Below, piece after piece: positions 1 through 6,033 of a stretch of DNA of 12,613 nt (its first letter is position 1; each line of letters opens with the position of its first letter). The notes under the pieces are model-generated. The model searched no databases. It had not been told where the DNA came from and saw only the letters and a program-made list of their open reading frames with translations. This DNA comes from Bacillota bacterium. GTDB lineage: Bacteria; Bacillota; Clostridia; Oscillospirales; Acutalibacteraceae. The stretch spans positions 1-12,613 of the forward strand of contig JAUZPX010000053.1 of the NCBI GenBank assembly GCA_030705695.1, written 5' to 3'. Made by a program: the position numbers and the translations under genes.

Positions 1-323
1 AGATAAATACGGTCTATTAGATTGCCGATACCTCCGCCAACAATAAGTGAGGCCGACAACATAAATAATTTGCTTTTAATATTCGTCTTAAAAAGAAATA
101 TTACAAATAATATAATTGCAATAATTGTTCCAGAAATAAAAATCCAGCGGTGCTGTTCAAGAATTCCAAAAGCCGCACCTCTGTTTTGAACATAATCCAA
201 ATCAAATAAACCGTTAATCACAGTTACGGTATAAACAGGTTTTACAAATGATATGACAAGCTGTTTGACTATTTGATCAGCAATTGCAAACATCGCTGCC
301 AAAAGCAAGGTACGCTTTGCCAA
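1..323 (-). CDS. lspA: Lipoprotein signal peptidase (signal peptidase II), 3' end beyond the window
   Basis: LspA is the inner-membrane aspartyl protease that cuts the signal peptide from prolipoproteins after lipid is added to the cysteine. About 107 residues are visible. TM1 (about 5-26) carries the conserved D16-Q17 and K20. The NRGAAFGIL motif is at 47-55, TM2 at about 60-78, and TM3 leads into GGGIGNLIDR (96-105), where D104 fits the first catalytic aspartate. The second catalytic aspartate and the last membrane segment lie past the left edge. The chosen start is TTG at 323-321, because AGGAGG (331-336 on the complementary strand) is 7 nt upstream and no ATG/GTG fits the N-terminus of the family better. 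The gene follows ileS by 59 nt, the common ileS-lspA order in bacteria, and is probably co-transcribed with it. The family call is secure; the start is likely but not proven. Confidence 0.93.
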   Translation of the reverse strand, partial: MAKRTLLLAAMFAIADQIVKQLVISFVKPVYTVTVINGLFDLDYVQNRGAAFGILEQHRWIFISGTIIAIILFVIFLFKTNIKSKLFMLSASLIVGGGIGNLIDRIY

Positions 324-330
324 AACAACC

Positions 331-336
331 CCTCCT
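331..336 (-). promoter_or_regulatory. Ribosome binding site of lspA (decides a TTG start)
   Basis: A perfect AGGAGG on the minus strand is followed after 7 nt by TTG GCA AAG, which opens the LspA reading frame. It supports TTG at 323 as the start rather than a later methionine inside TM1. Confidence 0.75.
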
Positions 337-343
337 AAGTGAA

Positions 344-374
344 TAGGCGGTGCAACATTTGGTTACACCGCTTA
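344..374 (-). other. Intercistronic hairpin between ileS and lspA
   Basis: An inverted repeat of 9 bp (TAGGCGGTG with CACCGCTTA, including one G-T wobble) is followed, after one C-A mismatch, by 3 more pairs (AAC/GTT) closing an ATTTG loop. It lies 8 nt after the ileS stop codon. In the direction of transcription it is followed by TATTCACTTAGG, not a run of T, so it does not look like an intrinsic terminator. A role in mRNA processing, stability or ribosome access to lspA is inference. Confidence 0.5.
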
Positions 375-382
375 AATAATAA

Positions 383-3151
383 TTATTTTAAAATATCTGC
401 ACAACGGCTGCAAAGTGTTGGATGTTCGTGACTTTGTCCAACTGAATTGCTGTAAACCCAGCAACGCTCGCATTTTTCTCCGTCAGCATGTTTGATTGTT
501 ACAGATAGCTCGCCGCTATCTGCTTTTTCAACGCATACTTCAGAAACAATGAAAACAGTTGTCAATTCATCTTCAACAGACTTAATAAATTCATATTCTT
601 TGCCGCTTGCGATTAACGTAACAGAAGATTCAAGCGAAGAACGTACTGTTTTGTTTTTGACTGCGTCCTCAAGAGATTTTTTCACTGTATCACGAAGATC
701 ATGAATACGGTTCCAGCACGCCATGAAAGTTTCGTCTGCCTGCAATCCACTCGGTTTTGGCATATCGTTAAACAAAATGCCTTCAGAATCACTGTCACTG
801 CAGTGAGGCATATACTTCCAGATTTCCTCTGAAGTGTATGCTAAAATCGGTGAAATCATACGTGTCATAGCATCAAGAATTATATAAATTGCTGTTTGTG
901 CTGCACGGCGTGTTTCACTGTCTGCTTTCTCAGTGTAAAGTCTGTCTTTAAGTACATCAAGATAGAAGTTTGACATATCCACAACACAGAACTGATGAAT
1001 TCCGTGAAAGACCTGATGAAATTCAAAAGCCTCATATGCATCGGTAACTTTTTGTATTAGCTCATCCAACTTCATTATTGCCCAACGGTCAATAGGAAGA
1101 AGTTTATCAAAGGATACAGAATCTTTATCCGGAGCAAAACCTCCCAAGTTTCCGAGAATATATCTTGCTGTATTTCTGATTTTACGATATGCTTCGGAAA
1201 GTTGTTTTAAAATATCTTTTGAAATACGAATATCAGCATGATAATCTGACGAAGCAACCCATAAACGAAGAACGTCTGCACCGTATTCGTCAATAATTTC
1301 CTGAGGATCAATGCCGTTACCTAATGATTTAGACATTTTACGTCCTTCACCGTCAACGACCCAACCATGTGTAAGAACAGCCTTATAAGGGGCTTTACCC
1401 GTAGTTGCAACCGAAGTTAGCAAAGAGGACTGGAACCAACCTCTGTATTGGTCAGCACCCTCCAAATATAAATCTGCAGGCCAATGCAGGTAATCTCTTT
1501 CTTTAAGTACTGCAGCATGAGAAGAACCACTGTCAAACCAGACATCCATGATATCCTGTTCTTTTTCAAAATCGGTACTAGCGCATTTTTTGCATTTTGT
1601 TCCTGCTGGAAGTATCTCGGCAGCAGGCATTTCATACCATACATCCGAGCCTTTTTGACGGAACAATTCTGCAACTGCAAGCATGGCTTCTTTATCAATA
1701 TGAGGTTCTCCGCACTCTTTGCAGAAGAAAATCGGAATCGGTACGCCCCATTTACGCTGACGTGAAATACACCAGTCTTTGCGCTCTTTTACCATGGAGC
1801 TGATGCGGTCTTCTCCCCATCCAGGAATCCACTTGACATCCTGAATAGCTTTTAATGCATCCTCTTTAAAATCCTCGACAGAACAGAACCATTGATCTGT
1901 TGCTCTAAACAACACAGGTTCTTTGCAACGCCAGCAGTGAGGATATTGGTGAGTAATCCTTTTAATAGCAAACAATGAGCCAATCTCTCTTAAATGCTCA
2001 GCGATGGGTTTATTGGCATCATTAATTTTAAGCCCTGCAAACTGCCCTGCTTCTTCTGTTAATTTTCCGTCTGCATCAACAGGAACAATTATTGGAATTT
2101 CCTTGTAGTTACGGCAAATATCATAGTCTTCCACGCCGTGTCCAGGTGCAGTATGAACACAACCTGTACCGCTTTCAAGCGTAACATGGTCGCCGACAAT
2201 TACGAAAGACTCGCGGTCTAAAAACGGATGACGTGTTTTCATAAATTCACAGTCGCTGCCTTTAATAGTAGCAACAACTTCATAATCAGATATACCAGCA
2301 TCTTCAAATGCATTTTTATACAAATCTTCAGCCATGATGTGGTACTCATCGCCTGATTTTATCACAGCATAATTGTACTTTGGTCCAAGGCAAATTGCCA
2401 CGTTACCAGGTAATGTCCAAGTAGTTGTTGTCCAAATAACAAAGCTTGTTTTCTTTGGGTCAATATTTAGTGCAGAAAGCTTGCCTAAATCATCAGAAAC
2501 ATTAAATTTAACATAAATGGAATGACAAGGGTCTTCTGAATATTCAATCTCTGCTTCGGCAAGTGCCGTTTTACAATCAGAACACCAATAAACAGGCTTT
2601 AAGCCTTTATAAATATAACCTTTGCACGCCATTTCAGAAAAGATTTCTATTTGCTTAGCCTCAAACTCAGGTTTTAAAGTAATATAGGGATTATCCCACT
2701 CACCAATAACGCCAAGACGCTTAAACTGTGTTCTTTGGTCATCTAAATAGCCAAGAGTGAACTCACGGCAAATCTTGCGTAACTCTACGATGCTTATTGT
2801 CTGCGAGTTTTCAACGCCTGCCTTTGCTCTTGCTTTTAATTCTGTAGGCAATCCGTGAGTATCCCAACCCGGAACATAAGGAGATTTAAATCCAGACATG
2901 TTTTTATAACGAACAACAATATCTTTCAGCACTTTATTAAGAGCTGTACCCAAATGAATATTCCCATTGGCATAAGGAGGTCCGTCATGAAGAACGTATA
3001 AAGGTTTGCCTTCATTTTTCTTCATGAGTTTTTCATATATTTTCTTTTCTTCCCAGCCTTTTAAGGTAGTCGGTTCGCTTTGCGGCAAACCTGCTCTCAT
3101 AGGGAAATCTGTTTGTAAAAGATTTAATGTTGCATTATAATCTTGAGGCAT
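383..3151 (-). CDS. ileS: Isoleucyl-tRNA synthetase (IleRS), class I
   Basis: A cytosolic enzyme that charges tRNA-Ile with isoleucine and edits mischarged valine. It has 922 residues, the normal length for the bacterial type. The Rossmann-fold signature reads HLGT at 66-69 (usually HIGH or HMGH), followed by GWDTHGLP at about 95-102. The CP1 editing domain shows a threonine-rich WTTTTWTLPGN near 240 and GTGCVHTAPGHG near 325-340. KMSKS is at 605-609. The C-terminal zinc finger has C894, C897, C914 and C917, as in the IleRS1 type. The ATG at 3151 matches the family N-terminus (FPMRAGLP at 16-23); an in-frame TGA seven codons upstream rules out a longer product. The only Shine-Dalgarno candidate, AAAGG, is about 14 nt upstream and weak. 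The gene follows divIVA, a common Gram-positive order, but is separated from it by a probable terminator and promoter. The identity is certain. Confidence 0.98.
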   Translation of the reverse strand: MPQDYNATLNLLQTDFPMRAGLPQSEPTTLKGWEEKKIYEKLMKKNEGKPLYVLHDGPPYANGNIHLGTALNKVLKDIVVRYKNMSGFKSPYVPGWDTHGLPTELKARAKAGVENSQTISIVELRKICREFTLGYLDDQRTQFKRLGVIGEWDNPYITLKPEFEAKQIEIFSEMACKGYIYKGLKPVYWCSDCKTALAEAEIEYSEDPCHSIYVKFNVSDDLGKLSALNIDPKKTSFVIWTTTTWTLPGNVAICLGPKYNYAVIKSGDEYHIMAEDLYKNAFEDAGISDYEVVATIKGSDCEFMKTRHPFLDRESFVIVGDHVTLESGTGCVHTAPGHGVEDYDICRNYKEIPIIVPVDADGKLTEEAGQFAGLKINDANKPIAEHLREIGSLFAIKRITHQYPHCWRCKEPVLFRATDQWFCSVEDFKEDALKAIQDVKWIPGWGEDRISSMVKERKDWCISRQRKWGVPIPIFFCKECGEPHIDKEAMLAVAELFRQKGSDVWYEMPAAEILPAGTKCKKCASTDFEKEQDIMDVWFDSGSSHAAVLKERDYLHWPADLYLEGADQYRGWFQSSLLTSVATTGKAPYKAVLTHGWVVDGEGRKMSKSLGNGIDPQEIIDEYGADVLRLWVASSDYHADIRISKDILKQLSEAYRKIRNTARYILGNLGGFAPDKDSVSFDKLLPIDRWAIMKLDELIQKVTDAYEAFEFHQVFHGIHQFCVVDMSNFYLDVLKDRLYTEKADSETRRAAQTAIYIILDAMTRMISPILAYTSEEIWKYMPHCSDSDSEGILFNDMPKPSGLQADETFMACWNRIHDLRDTVKKSLEDAVKNKTVRSSLESSVTLIASGKEYEFIKSVEDELTTVFIVSEVCVEKADSGELSVTIKHADGEKCERCWVYSNSVGQSHEHPTLCSRCADILK

Positions 3152-3174
3152 ATTTATACCAGTAACCTTTCAGA

Positions 3175-3222
3175 CTCACAGAATTTATATATACTTCGCT
3201 GATTGTGAGCCAAAACAGCGAA
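3175..3222. repeat. Two interlocked inverted repeats upstream of ileS
   Basis: On the plus strand CTCACA (3175-3180) pairs with TGTGAG (3204-3209), and TTCGCTG (3195-3201) pairs with CAGCGAA (3216-3222). One arm of each repeat lies inside the loop of the other, so in RNA the two stems either exclude each other or form a pseudoknot. The set overlaps the candidate ileS promoter, so a DNA operator is also possible. The arms are 6 and 7 bp, so chance cannot be excluded. Confidence 0.4.
3184..3213 (-). promoter_or_regulatory. Candidate sigma-A promoter of ileS-lspA
   Basis: On the minus strand TTGGCT (3213-3208, 4 of 6 matches to TTGACA) is followed after 18 nt by TATAAA (3189-3184); an alternative -10, TATATA at 3191-3186, gives 16 nt. 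It lies between the hairpin after divIVA and the ileS start, where a separate promoter would be expected. The -35 is weak and the region is AT-rich, so this is tentative. The 5' leader would be only about 25-30 nt. Confidence 0.35.
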
Positions 3223-3228
3223 ATTCAC

Positions 3229-3257
3229 AAAATTGCGTTGCCTTTATGGCAACGCAA
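3229..3257 (-). terminator. Probable intrinsic terminator after divIVA
   Basis: A perfect 10-bp stem (TTGCGTTGCC with GGCAACGCAA) closes a 5-nt loop and is followed on the minus strand by TTTTGTGAATTT. It lies 28 nt after the divIVA stop codon. The stem is strong but the U-tract is only four T, so termination may be partial and let some transcription run into ileS. The plus-strand side has no T-run, so the likely direction is minus. Confidence 0.6.
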
Positions 3258-3285
3258 GAAATTTATGTATTATAAAATAACTTCT

Positions 3286-4029
3286 TTATTTACGATTTGC
3301 CTTATCCTTTTTAACATTGTACTCTTCTCCGAATAACAACATACCGAATTTCTTATCCTTATGTTGTTCTTCTGCTTGTTCAAAATTGATATCAACTTTT
3401 ACTTTATTATCATTTTCTTCAACTTGTTCTTCTTCATCTGCTTCTATCGCAGTGATTTGCTCATGCTTTGAAATATCAACTTTTTTGGTTTCTTCCAAAT
3501 TTTCGTCTTTATGTGTTTCTTCAAGAACAACATTTGTAGGAAATTTTTCGTCAAGTTCTTTTTTTGATGCATTAACACTTGCTTCATTTGGTAAAGAATC
3601 AATCAATTTAATGTGGTTCTTATATTTTTCAATAAGTTCCGTACGGAATTTTGAAGCTTCTGCTTGAAGATCTAAAAGCTGTTTCTTTTGAATAGCAATT
3701 TTCTTTTCGCTTTCAGCTTCCAATTTCTTAATTTTTTCATTAGTTTCGGCAATAAGCTTTTCAGCCTTAACTTTTGTATCCTTCATTACCTGATCAGCTG
3801 TTTTTTGTGAGCTGAGGAAAGCATTACGCACTGTTTCTTCGTCATTACGATACTCTTCAATGCGTGTTACCAGAACGTTCATTTTTGAAATTAATTCAGA
3901 TTTTTCTTTTTTCATCTGCTCAATAAGGTCGATCACTTCTTCAACGAAATCATCAACCTCAATAGCCTTATATCCGTTCATACCAGATTTCCTAAAGCTA
4001 ATATTTTTAATTTCATCTAACGTCATCAT
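3286..4029 (-). CDS. divIVA: DivIVA-family cell division / septum-site protein
   Basis: DivIVA is a cytoplasmic coiled-coil scaffold that binds negatively curved membrane at septa and poles and recruits division, growth or segregation partners. The N-terminal domain (about 1-60) shows the family pattern: F12-R13, G19-Y20 and EVDDFVEEVIDLI at 24-36. A long charged coiled coil follows (about 35-150) with many K/E heptads. The C-terminal third is acidic and low in complexity and ends in a basic tail (KKDKANRK). The start is placed at ATG 4029 (247 aa) because GAGGG lies 9 nt before it; the ATG at 4038 directly abuts GAGGG and leaves no spacer. It lies 17 nt after ylmH, the usual Gram-positive order, and before ileS. 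The family is secure. Whether it acts on Min proteins, cell-wall synthesis or chromosome anchoring cannot be told from sequence. Confidence 0.93.
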   Translation of the reverse strand: MMTLDEIKNISFRKSGMNGYKAIEVDDFVEEVIDLIEQMKKEKSELISKMNVLVTRIEEYRNDEETVRNAFLSSQKTADQVMKDTKVKAEKLIAETNEKIKKLEAESEKKIAIQKKQLLDLQAEASKFRTELIEKYKNHIKLIDSLPNEASVNASKKELDEKFPTNVVLEETHKDENLEETKKVDISKHEQITAIEADEEEQVEENDNKVKVDINFEQAEEQHKDKKFGMLLFGEEYNVKKDKANRK

Positions 4030-4046
4030 AACAATCATCCCTCAAA

Positions 4047-4796
4047 TTAATATTTATTTATAAGCAGTTTAATTCTGCCTTTTTTCGTCAGGGAAACTTC
4101 CTCGCAAATAATAAATTTTCCTGTACCGCGGATAGTAAGAATATCTTGATTTTTAATAATACGGCTGTTGCTTGTGCATTCAACATGATTAACAAAAACA
4201 AGCCCGGAAGCAATTAACTTATTCGCACCTGTTCTGCTTATAGGCACTAAACCTGCGACCAAATTATCAAGACGCATTGAACTGACAATAAGCGAACATT
4301 CTTTGAACTCATGAGGTTTTATAGAAAACTCATCTTCTATGCTTTCCGAAAAAGTGACGCCAACGTTACGAACTTTTGTAACATTACTTTTTAAATGCTC
4401 TGTAACTTCATTTCGAACAAACGAAATACATTTTCCCTTAGAAATAATAATATCACCGATGCACTCACGCTTAATCCCTGACGACATAAAAGCACCAAGA
4501 AAATCACGATGAGAAAGCTCATATGTATCGTTATACAGAAAGCAAACGGATGAAATCGGAAAATCACTATTTGAAAGCTGTGCACCTGCACCGAACATTA
4601 CACGTTCGGTCCCATCGATACCGCCCCAAAAAAGAAAATCTTTAAATCCCTCAGCTTTGGCGCAATTCTTTGCAATTTCTGCCTGGTGCTCATTTAAAAA
4701 GCCGACAAAACAATCCTTTTCGCACTTTTTGCTAAGAAAAATAGCGTCTTGAACTCTCGAAAACAAGATATCATCACTGCAGTCAGATTTGCTCAT
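4047..4796 (-). CDS. ylmH: YlmH-type RNA-binding protein with S4 domain
   Basis: A 249-residue protein with the two-part YlmH layout. The N-terminal and central region contains the conserved LSHRDFLGAFMSSGIKRECIGD stretch (as two parts, LSHRDFLGAF and GIKRECIGD, near residues 93-115), and an S4 RNA-binding domain covers about 173-230 (RLDNL, SRTGANKLIASGLVFVN, then RGTGKF). S4 domains bind structured RNA, often rRNA. Relatives such as RqcP act with the 50S subunit in ribosome-associated quality control, and YlmH proteins have been linked to that process; for this protein the role is inferred. The start at 4796 lies 3 nt after the sepF stop with no clear Shine-Dalgarno, so translational coupling to sepF is likely. 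The sepF-ylmH-divIVA order is typical of Firmicutes, but the yggT/ylmG gene that often sits before ylmH is absent. Confidence 0.92.
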   Translation of the reverse strand: MSKSDCSDDILFSRVQDAIFLSKKCEKDCFVGFLNEHQAEIAKNCAKAEGFKDFLFWGGIDGTERVMFGAGAQLSNSDFPISSVCFLYNDTYELSHRDFLGAFMSSGIKRECIGDIIISKGKCISFVRNEVTEHLKSNVTKVRNVGVTFSESIEDEFSIKPHEFKECSLIVSSMRLDNLVAGLVPISRTGANKLIASGLVFVNHVECTSNSRIIKNQDILTIRGTGKFIICEEVSLTKKGRIKLLINKY

Positions 4797-4799
4797 AAA

Positions 4800-5285
4800 T
4801 TAAAAGTAAACACCGTTATTTTCAAGCTCATCCAAAAGATCGTCGCCCATTAAGTCGACGTTATTCGGAATAATAATAAATGTGCTTGTAGCGACTCTCT
4901 TGATTTTACCCCTATTGGCATATGCAACGCCGCTTAAAAAGTCAATTATTCTTCTTGACATATCTTTATTTGTATTTTCAAGGTTTAATACAACCGTATG
5001 TGTCTTAATTAATTCATCGGCAATTGCTCTTGTTTCCTCGCCAAAACGCTCGGGTTTAAAAAGAACAACCTGAAGTTTTGCTGTTGCACTGATATTTACA
5101 ACTTTATTGCGACTTGTGCTGTCATTTCTGCTATTACTGCTATAGCTGCTTTCAAAGCTGTCATCTCTGGAAATTACAGCATCTTCCTCAGCTTCGTCAT
5201 CATATTCATAGCCATATTCGTCATACTCATACTCGTCATCAGGAGCTTCCCACATGCGTTTAAATTTATCAACAAAACCCGACAT
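4800..5285 (-). CDS. sepF: SepF cell division protein (FtsZ membrane anchor)
   Basis: SepF tethers FtsZ filaments to the membrane at the division site and bundles them into the Z-ring. The 161-residue product has the expected three parts. A short N-terminal amphipathic membrane-targeting helix (MSGFVDKFKRMW) comes first. A disordered linker follows (about 13-60), first acidic and tyrosine-rich (repeated EY/DE/YE pairs), then Ser/Asn-rich. The SepF core (about 61-150) contains LFKPERFGE, HTVVLNLEN, SRRIIDFLSG and STFIIIPNN. The ATG at 5285 is preferred because AGGAGG (5295-5300) is 9 nt upstream; the ATG at 5294 touches that motif with no spacer. The chosen start also gives the expected helix at the very N-terminus. 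The gene follows yggS and is followed after 14 nt by ylmH. Identity is certain; the start is well supported. Confidence 0.96.
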   Translation of the reverse strand: MSGFVDKFKRMWEAPDDEYEYDEYGYEYDDEAEEDAVISRDDSFESSYSSNSRNDSTSRNKVVNISATAKLQVVLFKPERFGEETRAIADELIKTHTVVLNLENTNKDMSRRIIDFLSGVAYANRGKIKRVATSTFIIIPNNVDLMGDDLLDELENNGVYF

Positions 5286-5294
5286 TTTCTTCAT

Positions 5295-5300
5295 CCTCCT
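5295..5300 (-). promoter_or_regulatory. Ribosome binding site of sepF (decides the start)
   Basis: A perfect AGGAGG on the minus strand directly followed by ATG AAG AAA ATG. Only the second ATG (5285) has a usable spacer of 9 nt, so the first one is probably not used. Confidence 0.75.
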
Positions 5301-5304
5301 ACAT

Positions 5305-6033
5305 TTATCTGTAATCCCTGGCTCCGAATAATGCAGAACCGATCCTAACTAAATTTGAACCGTTTAAGATTGCCTCCACATAATCATCAGACATTCCCAT
5401 TGAAAGAAAATCCATACATATATTATCTATTCTTTTGTCTCTAATGTCAATAAAGAGTTGATTCATTTTACTAAAATATTTACAAATTTCTTCTTTTCGC
5501 TCGCAAATCGGAGGAATCGTCATCAATCCTCTTACTTTAATTCCTTGCAAATCCTTAATTTGCAATAATAATTCTTGCAGATTTTCTTCCATGACACCTG
5601 ACTTGCTTTCTTCCCTTCCAATATTGACTTCAATTAAAATATCAGTTTTAATTCCTTGCGCAATCGACTGTGTGCTGATTTCATTTGCAAGCTTAAAACT
5701 GTCTACTGAATGAATCATTTCTACTTTGCCGACAATCTGGCGAACTTTATTTGTTTGCAAATGACCTATAAAATGAAGCTCTGCATTTTCTTTATCATAA
5801 TCATCATATTTGCTTAAAAATTCCTGTACTTTATTTTCGCCGATAAAACTAAGACCTAAAGAAATTGCATAGTTAATTAGCTCGGCGGAAACTGTTTTTG
5901 TTGCAGCCAAAAAAGTAATTTCATCAGGAGATCTTCCGCACTGCTTAGCAGTTTTTTGAATATTATCAATAATTTCAAAATAATTATTCTTTATATTTTC
6001 GCAAGCTTTATCAATGTACAACTTTTCCTGCAT
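5305..6033 (-). CDS. yggS: YggS/PROSC-family PLP-binding homeostasis protein
   Basis: The family holds pyridoxal 5'-phosphate in a single-domain alanine-racemase-like TIM barrel and keeps PLP and related amino-acid pools in balance; no catalytic turnover is established for it. Visible family motifs are FLAATKTV (K46 is the expected PLP lysine), FIGENKVQEF, LHFIGHLQTNKVR, GLMTIPP, and near the C-terminus LSMGMSDDYVEAI, GSNLVRIGSALFG. The start at ATG 6033 gives 242 residues, near the family's usual 220-240. A longer reading back to 6102 would run far into the gene before it and has no family counterpart. The ATG lies inside the last codons of the upstream HlyD-like gene (23-nt overlap), with AAGGGAAG about 7-10 nt before it, so coupled translation is likely. 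It stands before sepF, a conserved Gram-positive neighbourhood (ylmE in Bacillus). Confidence 0.95.
   Translation of the reverse strand: MQEKLYIDKACENIKNNYFEIIDNIQKTAKQCGRSPDEITFLAATKTVSAELINYAISLGLSFIGENKVQEFLSKYDDYDKENAELHFIGHLQTNKVRQIVGKVEMIHSVDSFKLANEISTQSIAQGIKTDILIEVNIGREESKSGVMEENLQELLLQIKDLQGIKVRGLMTIPPICERKEEICKYFSKMNQLFIDIRDKRIDNICMDFLSMGMSDDYVEAILNGSNLVRIGSALFGARDYR

Noticed and set aside
3269..3274. Perfect TATAAT on the minus strand before the hairpin after divIVA
   Set aside because: No -35-like element lies 16-18 nt upstream, and a transcript would run at once into the terminator hairpin. It is likely chance in AT-rich sequence.
3286..4029. Possible foreign or repeat-derived origin of the low-complexity DivIVA tail
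   Set aside because: Acidic, lysine-rich tails and coiled coils are normal for DivIVA, and base composition matches the neighbours.
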